Below, piece by piece: positions 23,671 to 36,060 of a DNA stretch of 64,000 nt. A program made the position numbers and the translations under genes. The notes beneath the pieces were generated by a model that searched no databases, was not told the origin of the DNA, and saw only the letters and a list, made by a program, of their open reading frames with translations. Each line of letters starts with the position of its first letter. Position 1 is the first letter of the stretch. The DNA comes from Sialis fuliginosa (lineage: Eukaryota > Arthropoda > Insecta > Megaloptera > Sialidae): assembly GCA_961205875.1 (NCBI GenBank), contig OY540815.1:6200001-6264000 (forward strand), written 5' to 3'.

Positions 23671-24410
23671 AGAGGTTACATCTAATGTATTAATTAATTT
23701 TTGACAATTTTTTTGTTGGCTTAAATGATGTATAAACATCATTAAAATGATATCCAAAAAGAATTATAACAATTTTATTTTTATTTTTAGAGCTCACTTT
23801 CCAACCTAGATGGTGAAAGTAGTGAAAAATGAATGATAGTTATAATGAGTATATGGTAATGTAAAGGGGTACCGTAGTTCGGTCTCAAGCCAAAACAGAA
23901 GCAAAATAAGCAACCAAAAACCGCCAAACCGCCATAGTCTCAAAAAAAGTCAGAACTAACATTGACGTTTGCATGTAATAAAACAGTTTTCAAACTTTAA
24001 CTTCATTTTTATCGAAACTACGTTTTTAAAAACTGCGGAAAACCTATTTTACCATTTTCTATCCGATCGACTTGAAATTTTAACTGCAACATCTTAGATA
24101 GATTTTACATCGAAGTACTCACGATTTTTACGATTGGTTAATAATTACGGTTTTTATAAACAATTTAAGGGCGTTTTTTTCGTAAAAAACACGATTTTTT
24201 GTTCAAAGTGATGCAAAATTTACAAAAATCAATATTTTTTAATAATCGTGTGTACTTCGATGGAAAAACTCATGCAAATAACGAGAATTTTGTGGAAGTT
24301 CTGTTGTCCGTAGTGGATCACATAACAAAAAAGGTGCACTCAGTGTAGCAACGCTTAAGCCACCATTTTGTTTTATATTTCATTAAAAAAAAATTTATGA
24401 TTTTGATTGT
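23671..24410. mobile_element. Repeat P1 (inverted relative of 26366-27722)
   Basis: It begins ggttacatctaatgtatt. Matching blocks in the inverted copy include ccgatcgacttgaaattttaac (about 24062), gtgcactcagtgtagcaacg (about 24334) and cattttgttttatatttcat. The right end is degenerate. Confidence 0.6.
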
Positions 24411-25127
24411 TTTTTTTATTATTCTAAAAAACTATCATTTTTAAATGAAGTCATAATTGTAATTGGACAATTTCAATTTAATTAGTTAGTACTTCAATAG
24501 ATAGTATTAGTAATATTTAGTATAAAAACTTTTACTGTCTTACTCAATTTTCCTATCTTGCACTCACCCCCTTTCAATATTCAAAAACAAAATAACAAAC
24601 AATATAAATTAAAATTGTTAATGTATAAGGACTTTATAATCGCATGTGCACATTGTTGTGAAACGCCTTGGAAGTCCTTTGATACAAAGCAGATCTAAAG
24701 ACAAAACGTAGCATGTATCTTGAATAACTGCAGGCTTTTCATGATGAAGTCGGATTCCTAATATCAATTACTTCAATTTGTATCTTTAAAAATAGCAGCG
24801 AGTAACTTGGGGCGCTTCACCGACTTTATTTATCACAAAAAATTTATAAATGACTTATGTACTTATCTCTTTATACTTAACTTACAATCATGCTAAGTAA
24901 ATAAAGTATATATTAGTAATTGTCTGTACTTATCTTATGTAAAAAAAATATAATATGCTTAAGAATAGTAATGATAAAGGTTCTATATCCAATATGTAAT
25001 TATTAATATATCTTTGCTTCTGGGTATAAGCAGCGTGGATTAATGAACTAACGTTTCGTCGCACGTCAATCGCTAAACATATGACAAAGAAATAATAGGT
25101 ACTTTTAGTACATTTTGTGATAATCTG

Positions 25128-25860
25128 ATCAAAATTTAATATAAAATATCGGTATGGAGAACCATACATGACTTCCATGTTCTTTATATCTTTTTAAATA
25201 ATTTTTAAATATACATTTTTTGAAAAATATTTTATTTATATAACCTACTACTATGTTTATACATATATCGTAATAAATAAAAAAAACATATATACTTACG
25301 ACGGTTACAGCTGTTATTGCCATTTGTATATTAATATTAGTTTTCTAATGTCCTTATGTCAAAAACATAATACACATTCGTAGAACAATTAATTTGACAA
25401 TTTGAATTTAGTTACATTTATTTCCATGTTTAATGGTTGTTTGGGCACGAACAAATAATAAACGTCCCTTAGATTCAATTGAACTGCAAATTTACCAAAT
25501 CTTATCAAAATTAGTGAGATAATACTCGCAATGTTCACTTTTTAGACGAAAAAAGTTACAAAATTTCGAATATTTCCAAAACCCCTAATCCGATTAGCAC
25601 CAAAATCAATAGGTCTGGAGTACTCACTGAGACAAACATTTTCCCCAAAAATAATTCAGATCGGTGCATTTTTACAATAGTTATCGTGAACGAAAAAAAA
25701 TTCTACATCCAGACACACAGACACACGCACAGCCGCCATGCGGAAATTAACTTTTATTTAAGTTACATTCAGTACATTCAGAATCTGTCATTATCTCGGA
25801 CACGATTTTTCGACGGTATTACAATACTTCCATTTCTTTCAGAACATGGAAGTAAAAAAC
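25128..25860 (-). mobile_element. Repeat family C', copy 2 (inverted relative to copy 1)
   Basis: It matches 19660-20403 inverted, with about 115 bp of extra AT-rich sequence (about 25205-25320) and some deletion. The pair forms a distant inverted duplication separated by 4.7 kb. Confidence 0.72.
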
Positions 25861-26365
25861 GTTGACATATGTATTTTTTTAATACTCAAAGGTACCACTG
25901 GACGTTTTATTTTAAATACAAATTCAAGGTTTGAACATACATGCATATTTATTTACATATTATAATTGCGTTGGACAGGCGTGTCATCTGCCATGGTGTT
26001 TAGCTCTCAGAATATGTTAATTAATACAGTGTATAGTAAAAATAGACTAATATTAGCCCAAGGCCGTGTATGTGTCTTTAGTTTATTACAAAACAGTTCA
26101 TCTTCGCGTGTGTCCGGGCAAAAAAATAAGCCGCGGAGTTGCAGTGATTTTCAAATTGTTTCTAAGATAAATAATATTCATGTAACTATTTATAATACAG
26201 GTTGCTGGACTTCTCAAGAGACTCTCGTAAATATTTGCAAAGCGAAAGAAGCTAAAATTCATTTATACAAAAGGGAGATGAATAACCCTCGCTAGGGAAG
26301 TGTATTTGCGATTAAAATATGATCTAGCAATAATCTATCTCCACATTCTGGCCTCTCTTTAGAAT

Positions 26366-27722
26366 TAAGGGGTTACATCTAATCGTGACTTCGGAAAATG
26401 TGACTTTTAGGATTTTTTTTAATAATAAAAAAAAGTAAACAAATGAAATTTTGGGTTTTTTTTTGTACATGTCTCAAAACATACAAACAATTTTTTTTAA
26501 TGAAATATAAAACAAAATGGTAGCTTAAGCGTTGCTAGACTGAGTGCACCTTTTTTGTTACTTATGTGCTCGATGTAAAATCTATTTAAAAAGTTAAAAT
26601 TTCAAGTCGATCGGATGAAAAATGGCTAATATCCGGTATTATAAAGGAGCTAGCAAATTTGCTAGCTAGCAAGCACTTTCAAATGGGGTATTAATTCTGT
26701 GATAGTATCTATTAGTATAGGAGCCAGCTGTAAAATCAGTGTAGATTTAACAACCGTCTGCTGTTGTGGTAGCTTTGAAGTACTCACTCATTGTCAGACA
26801 AAGCTCGGACGATGAGTCCGGTCCACCAGCTTGTAGAGATTTAATAGATAGGGCCCACGCACAAAAAAATCACGTAACAACCGTTTGAATGAGGCGGTTA
26901 CTTATAGTAGACCCCAATTAAAGATGTTTTGGATATACGGCAAACATTTTTGCGTAAGGGTTTAATTACAGAGGCCCCTCAAAATAAAAATTTCGACCCA
27001 AAAACATCTTAAAAATGATATTCAAATGGAGTCCCTCAAAATTTCGACCCAAAAAAATCAGATAACAACCGGACCAAACCTGGTGCAAAATGTTTATTTG
27101 GACGTATACTTACATAAAAACATAATGGCAGAATTTTTTATGTAGGGACTTCGATGCTATAAGGCTTAAAAATGGCCAGAATTGGGTCCAAATCTTAAAA
27201 ATGCTGTAAAATCTAAAATACCGAATGAAAATTTCTGCCGCGCGGTGTATACCTTTGTTATGAACTATAAAATAGATATATACCCATGGCAGAAGTTTTT
27301 ATCTATGCTATTCTCCACAGCCCCCCACCCCCCAAACATTAGATTAATCATAAAATAAAAAATTAAATTTAAAACTTTCTCTTGGGCGGGGCTGGTGGGG
27401 TATGTAAAGGTATACACCGCGCGACAGAAATTTTCATTCGGTATTTTAGATTTTACAGCATTTTTAAGATTCGGACCCAATTCTGGTCATTTGTAGGCCT
27501 TATAGCACCGAAGTCCCTACATAAAAAATTCTGCCATTATGTTTTTATGTAAGTATACGTCCAAATAAACATTTTGCACCAGGTCTGGTCCGGTTGTTAT
27601 CTAATTTTCTTGGGTCGAAATTTTGAGGGACTCCATTTGAATATCATTTTTAAGATGTTTATACATCATTTTAGCCAATAAAAAATTGCCAAAGATTAAT
27701 TAATACATTAGATATAACCCTT
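26366..27722. mobile_element. Composite repeat P2 with nested MITE fragment and a large foldback
   Basis: Ends aaggggttacatctaat and attagatataaccctt are inverted. The segment 26480-26630 is the inverse of 24050-24400, and 27662-27722 is the inverse of 23671-23735, so this is an inverted copy of the element at 23671-24400. It holds an E-type fragment (about 26625-26740) and a foldback (27002-27660). Confidence 0.65.
27002..27660. repeat. Large palindrome with arms of about 255 bp
   Basis: The left arm from 27002 (aaacatcttaaaaatgatat) to about 27250 is repeated inverted from about 27410 to 27660, with few mismatches. The spacer of about 150 bp contains C-rich and G-rich runs. A 71-codon minus-strand frame at 27265-27480 lies across the spacer and one arm and is not a gene. 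Confidence 0.85.
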
Positions 27723-28417
27723 TTTCGTATGTTGCTTAAGATTTCTTAGTGTAGAGGGATGTCAACTCATGATAAGTAGTTCTGATTTGACTTTTTAAAT
27801 TCGTTTAAGTTAGTATTTTAGACCCAACAGTCAACCACTGAAATTAGTTTTGAAAATTCATTTTGAGGTTTTAAACAAGTGCTGAATTTTACGTGGTGCA
27901 AAAACAACTCGTTTGAGAACCACTGGTCAATTATATTATTAATATCTTGATAACTTTAATAGAGATATTTCTTGTGTAGGTGTAATGATATTGAATATTT
28001 TTTATAAGAAATATTGATGAGATCACAAATGTGGTGAGGAATATTATGGATCATTTTGTAAATGATTTTTTATTATTTTTGCCTTCAGCGGTAATTTTTG
28101 TTTTATTTTTATTTAAATTTATAACACTTATTCAGACCATAAATCACGGTGTTGGTCTTACGAACGATGTGCGGAGTGCCATAAGGTGAAAAAATTATGT
28201 TCACAACTTGGAAAATTGTGTATCATTAGAAAATCGTGTACATGAAAATCAGTGTTCTCGGAATTACATATTAAATTTGATGTTGCACTTTAGGCAAAAC
28301 AAGTTACCTGGGATTGTTAACTTTTTTAAGCTTACACATATTACTTTATGTTCAAAAGATGTACCTATTTATAGTGGGTTTCATAAAACATGCTTAAATA
28401 GTCGGATTTTCCTACTT

Positions 28418-28905
28418 TTTATTAGAAAACTAGGAAACCTTATAGTTTCGCCATGTCCGTCCGTCCTGAAAAATTTATGCCAATTAAAATGAAATTTGGT
28501 ATACGGACGAAGACTGATAACACAAAAACAGAAATGATAAGATTTTTGAAAAAAAAAATTTTTTGGACCCCTTTTCCATAAACTTAAAAGTGAGCTCACA
28601 TTTTTTTTTCACTTACCCCATTGAGTGGAGTTTCATTAGATAGATCTCTTAAAATGGAACAAAAAATGTTAACTGACCTTTTGATTTTAACCCTTCAGTC
28701 ACGATATATTTGAATTTAAATGTCGTTATCAGAGCGTCCCCCCATCCCTCTATTTTCTAAACTATCAAAATTAAAAATCTGAAAAAATTCGAGAATAATA
28801 TTTAATTTTTCAAGTAATATAAAAATCAAGTATTTTTAAAGAAATTTACGATTTTCTTCAATTTTATTGTAAATAAAAGTCAAACAAAAAAATAGGTTTT
28901 TAACC
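28418..28905 (+). repeat. Repeat family B, copy 3 (longest head)
   Basis: It begins aaactaggaaaccttatag, runs through gccatgtccgtccgtcctg and tggtatacggacgaagactg, then tttcacttaccccattgagt and taacccttcagtcacgatat. Frames at 28208-28492 and 28381-28599 overlap it and are not genes. Confidence 0.68.
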
Positions 28906-29145
28906 GACTTACAACCCTTCATATGTAACGGGGGGTAAAATATAAATTACTTAAAAAAAATTAAAAATTTTCCACCCCCTTGCTATTCCTTAGGGGTTTA
29001 AATTTCGAGATAAGAAGTAGCCTATGTCCGTCCTCGGGATGCAAGCTATCTCACTGCCAAATTTCATAAAGATCGGTTCAGCGGTTTAGCCGTGAAAAGG
29101 TAACAAACAGACAGAGACAGACGCATTTATAATATTAGTATGGAT
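28905..29145 (+). repeat. Retroelement 3' module ('cggttcagcggtttagccgtga')
   Basis: It runs from aaccgacttacaacccttca to tctcactgccaaatttcata, gatcggttcagcggtttagc, gacagacgcatttataatat. The same module is at 30972-31235, 63215-63300 and, reduced, elsewhere. It resembles the non-coding tail of a retroelement, with no coding part nearby. Confidence 0.6.
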
Positions 29146-29552
29146 AGTATGGATTGTGTCCAGCCCTATAATAAACACTTTTTACAAAATATCTTACGAC
29201 AATGAGGAAATGATTATAATTGTAGCAAGCTGTGGATAGAGACTTTTGAAGGTAGGAGGGACGGGTTTTCCACTTTACTGATATGGTCACCTGTAAGTCT
29301 GTGAGTGATAATACACACATGTGCGTGCACGCCTACACACACACACATACATACACAGGTGCGTATGGATATCGCAAACTAGATCTGATATGTCGGTTTG
29401 ATAATATTTATGACTCGTGTTTCTGGTAATCTTTTGCAAATGTTTGTAATCTTTTAACTGATTGAAGAGAGATTGAGTAGGCTAGATGAAAAATAGTGTA
29501 TTCATTAAGTTATAACCTAAAAATTACAGGCATTGGAAATCAATTTTTTGTA

Positions 29553-30376
29553 CAGGGTGTCCCATGGAAAGGTGTCGAAACTAATCAGCTGTCATTTTCG
29601 AACGGATGTTGTTAATGAAAAAGCAAAAATTGCGTTGAAAAGAAGAAAGTCTGCAGTTTTTAATGGATATAAATAAAATTTAATAAAATGTTTGTGCATA
29701 AATTTATGAAAAATATGCTAAAATTATCGATAAAAATCCGGACTTCGAACCGTTATTTTTTTCATTTCGGTTTTCGTTCCGGTTCGAGTAAAAAAATATA
29801 TTTCGGTTCGGTTCCGGTTTTCATTCCGAAAAAAATAACGGTTTTCGAGTGATTAATTGTATTAAAAAAAATTGTTCTACCATAATTTAGAACATTTTAT
29901 GGTACTTGAAGTGGGAATAAGATCATGTTAACGCGCGTATTTTAATATGTACTGAACCGTAAAAACCGATATTTTTATTTCGGTTCTGTTTCGGTTTTCG
30001 TTCCGGCAAAAAATAACGGTTTTTCTGGTTTTCGGTTCAGTTCCGGTTCGAAGTCCTGATAAAAATAACACAAAAAATTATTTTAGTGCAGATTTATTGC
30101 CCAAAAGTGGAAAGACATAATTTATAACCTTTTTAGTGTAGTTTCACTATTAACTTTATGTTTTCCGTATTTAATACGAAACCTGCTACAAGAAAAGAAG
30201 CACTTTCGAGAGTAAAAGTAAGATTATTCATTTTGACACATACGTACTTATTTCTACCATAGCCCGAATAAAATTGCAGACTTCCCTCTTTTCAATGAAT
30301 TTTTGTTTTTTCAATAACTTCATCCATTTGAAAATGACAGCTGATTAGTTTCAACACCTTCCCATAGAACACCCTG
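29553..30376. mobile_element. TA-flanked element Q2 with nested hAT-type element
   Basis: Ends CAGGGTGTCCCATGGAAAGG and the inverse of CAGGGTGTTCTATGGGAAGG are flanked by TA (29551-29552 and 30377-30378). Inverted blocks extend further in (aaaggtgt, cagctgtcattttc). The hAT-type element at 29737-30057 is inside. No transposase is visible. Confidence 0.82.
29729..30065. mobile_element. hAT-type element with gttcgg arrays, nested in a TA-flanked element
   Basis: The element at 29737-30057 (321 bp) has ends TCCGGACTTCGAACC and GGTTCGAAGTCCT, flanked by gataaaaa at 29729-29736 and 30058-30065. Imperfect repeats of ttcggttccggttttcg sit inside each end. It is inserted into the element at 29553-30376; the related copy at 7096 lacks it, which gives an approximate empty site near 7660. 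Confidence 0.82.
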
Positions 30377-30971
30377 TAGATTTTATTTAAAAATATATAT
30401 ACTAATATTTATTTTCCAGCCCCCCTCCCATCTTCCGATCGTACATTTTCTAAAATTTTGAGCTATATTACTTCATCAAATAATTATTTTATTAAAAATT
30501 AAAACAATTAATTTCAAACGTTCCACTGTCTCTGTAAAAACATTAATCATCGTTTTTTACAGTGTGAGAATAAATCAGAGCAGTTTCGAGATTAATACAA
30601 CACTTTTACTTTTATTTAGTATATTATACACACTTCACTCTACGAATAATTACTACGAGGCATCAATTTAAAACAGCTCAATAAAAATTTCTCAATACTG
30701 GTTTGTATATTAACTATCTATTGTGTGAAATTCCAGCTTGATATTCATCAATCAATGTGTATTTATGTGTGTGTGTGTGTGTATGTGTAAAATGTGATAG
30801 AAAAATCATGTATTTCTGTTGTTCGAAATTACCTTCATGATTATGATCGCAAAATGTGGCTAGTTTTTTTCAATGATTTGTTGAAATTGGGTAATTTAAA
30901 ACAGTAATTATGCTGTTGTCTGTCTCTCACATAGACTGTGTATAAAATAATCAATTATTCTGCATTTTAAC

Positions 30972-31235
30972 TAGCTGTTACCCGCGACTTCATTCGCGTG
31001 GAATTTAGGTTAGGTAATACAACTTTCTGTTATGATAGTCAATAAAACAGGTTTTTAGTTTGTATGCGTGCGTTAATAAATTTTTCGATATACAAAGTAG
31101 CCTATATGATTCCTCAGGATGCAAGCTATCTCCCTATCAAATTTTATCAAGACTGGTTCAGCGGTTTAGCCGTGAATAAATAAATAGACAGACAAAAAGA
31201 AAAACAGAGACACGTTCGTATTTTTAATTTTTATA
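30972..31235 (+). repeat. Complete 'ctagctg ... gacagaca' module
   Basis: Head actagctgttacccgcgact, then atgcaagctatctccctatc, actggttcagcggtttagcc and agacagacaaaaag. It is the most compact full example in the window (about 260 bp). Confidence 0.62.
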
Positions 31236-31287
31236 GAAAATATAATCCGTTTTGATATTTTTTAAAACTTTTATATATTTCAAAATG

Positions 31288-31408
31288 TATATAGATTAAT
31301 ATTCAGAAATGGTAGTAATCAAATATCAACAAATATTTCTAATTCAGTACATTTAATTAAAAAATAGCCATTCCTGGGGTCATATCCAAAACTGGTGCCA
31401 GTACCTTA
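31288..31408. mobile_element. MITE family A, copy 5 (right-end fragment)
   Basis: Only the last 120 bp remain: atcaacaaatatttctaatt through aaactggtgccagtacctta. Confidence 0.75.
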
Positions 31409-32099
31409 TTTTACCATTTAAAAATAAGTAGGTTTACTTTTACTTCTTCTAATACAAATCTACGTTCTTTCTTATCAATATCCGTATTTGTAACCTTATC
31501 CCCAATTAATAGGTATCGTGCATTGTACAAATAAATTAGTGCATATCTTATACAAAAAGGTTTAGAATATATTAACCGCTTCTACAAAAACAGTGATATG
31601 TTTGAACAAGATCTCGAGAGCGTGTCATATTAGCATCATTAAATTGAAACACTATATCATGCAGGATATACAGTGGCGGCTTATGAATTGTATTTAAGGA
31701 GAGCATATTTAGAATAATATATAGCATTTTCAGGTCCTTAGTAATTATTTTTGTCGTGTCTAATCTCTCCTCCCCCCCCCAATTTTTTATTTCCGATATT
31801 TAATAAAATGATTTAATTTAAAGTAAATCGAAACTTTTGACGTGAAACTTCTTCGGCGCTAGGGAGCCAGGGGTTATTTTAAGAAAATTTTTCAACTGCA
31901 AATAGTTTTTCATGTTTGGAACTGCAGAAACAAGCTACAACTACACACTAAAATAACCCCTGAAGGGAGCAACGAAATATGTGACACTATACAAAATAAA
32001 AACCTGGTCATAGAAAATAGAAGAATATGTATAAAAAGTAATATTAAAATTACCAATTACTAAACAATAAAAAATTAATTTTATATTTCATTTAATTCT

Positions 32100-32447
32100 A
32101 TAAATAGCAGTGGGGTATATAGCTTTTTGCGATGGGGGGGGATTTGAAATAATGGCTGCGAAATAAAAAATTTGTAATTTTGAATTGAATGACCTTTTTT
32201 TTTGATTATATAAACTGTATTTACTTAACTTCTTATTACTAAAAAAAAGGTCATACAAAATTGAAAATTACTGAAGACCTTTTTTTTTTTAGTCTTAATT
32301 TACCAAATTTTCCCTATTTACTTGTACTATTTTGTTCATACTAGACAAGTTTAAAAAAATTTCTTTACATTTTCTCATTAAATAAACTCATGGGGGGTGA
32401 TTGATCATCTTAATCCCCCCCCCCCTATCTACGCCACTGATAAATAG
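32100..32447. mobile_element. Short hAT-type element with 8-bp target duplication, inside a tandem repeat
   Basis: The element at 32108-32439 (332 bp) has ends CAGTGGGGTATATAGC and CTATCTACGCCACTG, with duplication ataaatag at 32100-32107 and 32440-32447. It matches the element at 2708 in ends, G/C runs and the 'gaatgacctttttttt' interior. It interrupts a 159-bp tandem unit; the intact neighbouring unit shows the empty site. Confidence 0.9.
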
Positions 32448-32530
32448 ACTGTCACTGTACGTAGTTCAACAATTATAATTTTACTTCATATAAAATAAAA
32501 ACCTGATCATAGAAAATAGAAGAATATGTA

Positions 32531-33109
32531 GTGTCGAGCGGGGTAAATATGAAATACCAAAAAAATGAGGTAAAAGTGAAACAAGCTTGCAACTAAAAAA
32601 CTAATTTGTTTATAGGAGAATTATAAAAACTGACATAATCATTAAAGGTTTGTTAAAGCGACCTGAAAATATTAATCGCCTAATAAGTGATGTGTCACCC
32701 CTACAGATTTCCTTGTTAGTCGATGTCAAAACGTGTGAATTAAATTTTAATTCTTTGCACATACATAACTTTCAGTTCAGATATTAATTAAAGTTACAAT
32801 TTCACATTAATATACTACAAAGAAGATAAATCAAAGTTTTAATTTTTCGAGAAATATTTTCCATTAGAGGCCTGTTTCACTTTTTCCCTTACCTGTTTCA
32901 CCTTTTCTCAAATTAGAGGTTAAAAATGAAACACACTTATTTCATTTTTAAAGTCCGTGTTGTATCGTACAGTGCAAATGACGTTAGTATTTAAAATGGT
33001 TATTCATAAGCGCATCTAGTAGAAAAAAATTAAAGTATGAATTTGTATCGTCAACTGTCAAAAAACATTAAAGATTTGTATTTTGTTTCACTTTTACCCC
33101 AGTTGACCC
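32531..33109. mobile_element. TA-flanked MITE of the ggggtaaaa type (579 bp), inside a tandem repeat
   Basis: Ends GTGTCGAGCGGGGTAA and the inverse of GGGTCAACTGGGGTAAAAG are flanked by TA (32529-32530 and 33110-33111). The uninterrupted sequence agaatatgtataaaaagtaa is present in the neighbouring tandem unit at about 32029, giving a precise empty site. Confidence 0.88.
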
Positions 33110-33671
33110 TATAAAAAGTAATATTAAAATTTCTAATTATTAAACTATAAAAAATTAATTGTACATTTAATTTTATTTTATAAATAGACTGTCACTGTAC
33201 ATATTTCAACAATTATAAATTTACTGTATACAAAATAAAAACCTGGTCATAGAAAATAGAAGAATATGTATAAAAAAGAATAAGAATGTTGTAACACTAA
33301 TGTTTCCTCTTTATTCTTCCATACAAATAATATAAATACTCACTAGTATTAAGATGTAGGTACTAGAATTTATTAATGGTACCTTATTATGTATTCAAAT
33401 TAATTCTTTTTAATGAAATATAGCTAGACTCTGTTTGCTTGGTTACTGTTTAAATATCTGTATGTTTTTTTTTTACCGGTTTGGATTATCAATAGGTAAT
33501 AATATGGTTATAGGCAGTAGAGGTTTTTTGTTTGCCGTGATTGAATTTTTGCTAATTGAAAATTTGTAATAGATCGATGTTTTTGATGTGTGATTGAGAT
33601 TTTTTTTATTTTGTTTATATATAATTTTTATGTTAATCTGTTTATAATTTTGTAGCTGTATTAATAGATAA

Positions 33672-33742
33672 TGTATGATGATACGTTGGCCGATAGAATG
33701 ACCAAATCGACGCGGCTTATACCTAGAAGACAAGATGCATGT
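33672..33742 (+). repeat. Fragment of the L-type repeat
   Basis: It matches one arm of the foldback at 41002-41149: acgttggccgata, then gaatcgacgcggctta-like sequence and cctagaag. It is a single arm with diverged edges. Confidence 0.55.
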
Positions 33743-33856
33743 ATTTGTGATTTTCAGAATAATTTCAGATATAAGGTAAAAATATATTATAGATTTTTAA
33801 AAACTCCGTAACCAATAGCATTTTTCTTTGTCTATATTCTGTGATCAAAAAACATA

Positions 33857-34430
33857 TAAGGTACTGGCACCACTTATGGCCGTTATAAGAGCAAGGTTTA
33901 CTGTTTTTGTGATTGACGGGCTTATTTTTTGTAATTCTCATGAACTCATGTTACTAATAAAACAAGCAACTCTTTATTTAATTAATTTAATTACCAAAGT
34001 CCGCAAATATATATATTTTTTAATTATAGCCTTTTATTTTGTTTATATATTATTTTATTATAGTAATGGATAAAGTAAACCCAGTAATAAGCACGCAGTA
34101 TTGAACACTTGCTAATGATTACAAAATGATAAGTACTACGACACAAAAGATATGAAAAAAATAATCGTCAAATTTGAAACAATGTATAGCAGTTTCTAAG
34201 ATAATATAATAATTAATAAATAAATTATACTAATAATTAGTTTAAATGTCCAGTATTTTGACACTTATTGTCCGATTGTGATCAAATCACGCTGTAAGAC
34301 AGTTAAATGTATATAGATTGATGTTCGGAAATGGTAGTAACCAAATATCAACAAATATTTCTAATTCAGTACATTTAATTAAAAAATAGCCATAACTGGG
34401 GTCATATCCAAGACTGGTGCCAGTACCTTA
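33857..34430. mobile_element. MITE family A, copy 6 (complete)
   Basis: Both ends are present: taaggtactggcaccact and gactggtgccagtacctta. The interior matches copies 1 and 3. An 81-codon frame at 33828-34073 overlaps its left half and is non-coding. Confidence 0.83.
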
Positions 34431-34779
34431 CATACTTATATTCTTACAATCTGTAATGTTTGCATGCGGTGAAACAACAAAGGCAGAAAATATAGTATAT
34501 AGCGAATTTCACAGACACCGATATTCAGAACGGAATAGTTCCGTTTCTTATGAACTTTGCTTTCAGATTTAATAAGAACGTGATAAAATTTGAGTCACGT
34601 CAGAACGACTAATTTAAAAAAAAACATATAGTTATAACTATGGGGGATTCCCACATATTTATAACTAACAGTATCGTATCGGGCTTGTCTCGTGAAAATT
34701 TAACCCGGTCTCGTCTGGTACAGGTGACCAAGACGAACATGAAATTATTCTCGTCTCGGTGTTAATTTATTTATATGTA

Positions 34780-35070
34780 CAGGTAAACGTCGTTTTACGC
34801 CGGGGTTCCGTTCCGAGAGACACCGGCGTAAAATGAACACAAATATAATGGACGATATAATTTTATTATTTTTTATTTTTCTTAAAAACAAAACGAAAAC
34901 TAACTCGGAAACAATTTCACACACACAATAGGCGTACACGGTAATAGAATAAAACAACGTGTAAAAGTGTGTCTGCTATTAGAATCGCGGCGCCTACTGT
35001 CGTTTGGTGTCGGCCGAACCGGAGAATCCCACGCCGGCACCAACTGGCGTAATTGTGAATCGTTTACCTG
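34780..35070. mobile_element. TA-flanked GC-rich MITE (291 bp)
   Basis: Ends CAGGTAAACGTCGTTTTACG and the inverse of CAGGTAAACGATTCACAATT are flanked by TA (34778-34779 and 35071-35072). CpG-rich inner blocks (cgccggggttccg, cggcgcctactgtcg) face each other. A 70-codon minus-strand frame here is spurious. Confidence 0.78.
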
Positions 35071-35559
35071 TACATACTAAAGTCTCTCGCCGCGTCTGTC
35101 TGTCTGTGCTTGATTTTCTCAGTAACTACTGAACAGATTTTATTCTGGTTTTCATTATTGGATAGAGTTTTTCACAAGGGAGTGTAATTTGTGGATATTT
35201 TGTGTAAATTTCATGAAATAGGAAAAAAACAATCGCGTGTGCTGAGAAAATAGTTAACGATAAGTGAAAATAACGTTTAATAGGTTTATTACAGGTTAAA
35301 TATATATATTTGAATTTGTTTTTTAGATATAAATAATAAAAAATATTATATATTATATAATTTTTTTTTCAATCAATGACCTTAAACCTCGAAAACAAAA
35401 TTAAAATTTTACAGATTTTTATATTCCTGAGTAACACTAGGTCAAATGCACTAGTAATTGCATAAAAATGAAATTTAAACAATATGTTTTGTTTCTTGAT
35501 TATAAACCCAACCCAACGATAAATGGAGTTAGTCACTTTACCTTCTGCATAACTAAGCT

Positions 35560-36060
35560 CACACATATGTAATCATAAATATCTAACTACAACACCATCA
35601 ATAACAATTAGATATCACAACTTCTAAACAATTGCCACACAAGTTTCTCTTGAGTATCGTTTAACATTTCCTTACATTCGCAGACACACGACGCCCAACA
35701 AAAACAAGTGAAATAAATTGTAAGGTTTTCCACTATCATTACCGTTGACTAAGAGGGCAATTACAAAGTACTGTATTAAAGGACCGGGCCTAATCTTTGA
35801 CCCCGTGTCTGCCAATTTTCGATAATAAATCGATTCGCGATGTGGACCATATAATTTAGACACAATGCATATAAATCCAAGCAGTGACGTGATAATCAGA
35901 GAGAGTGCGTATTAAGCTATAAATTAATTTTCATCGATGTGTCACCGATGTAAAGAAAGACACTGTAATTGATGATCTTTGTTAAATACGATAATTAAAT
36001 AGTCATTTGTTTTTCTTGTGCATACACACGTGTCTTCTGAATTATGTATTTATTGATTTT
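35560..36060. other. Single-copy-looking block, possible conserved element
   Basis: No match to any repeat in the window and less AT-biased than its neighbours (ggaccgggcctaatctttga, gtgacgtgataatcagagag). On the minus strand it holds an open frame of about 79 codons ending at 35672 (after gtctgcgaatgtaa), without a clear splice acceptor or strong start. It could be a regulatory element or an unrecognised exon. Confidence 0.3.

Larger units (their letters stand above)
31985..33285. repeat. 159-bp tandem repeat, about three units, split by two transposons
   Basis: Matching anchors (aaaataaaaacctggtcat or its variant) lie at 31993, 32492 and 33232. After removing the hAT element plus duplication (340 bp) and the TA element plus duplication (581 bp), both spacings equal exactly 159 bp. 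Units contain agactgtcactgtac, ttcaacaattata and agaagaatatgtataaaaa. Confidence 0.85.

Noticed and set aside
25966..26295. 109-codon open frame on the plus strand
   Set aside because: It starts at TTG, not ATG; composition and splice signals do not support an exon. The sequence is single-copy-looking but not gene-like.
26800..26835. ggacgatgagtcc as a hammerhead ribozyme
   Set aside because: It is only a short hairpin; CUGANGA and GAAA are not arranged around it.
28208..28492. 94-codon plus-strand frame
   Set aside because: It runs into repeat family B and has no domain or splice support.
29330..29365. CA-rich tract as a CRISPR-like array
   Set aside because: It is a simple microsatellite. 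No regularly spaced repeats with unique spacers were found anywhere, as expected for an animal genome.
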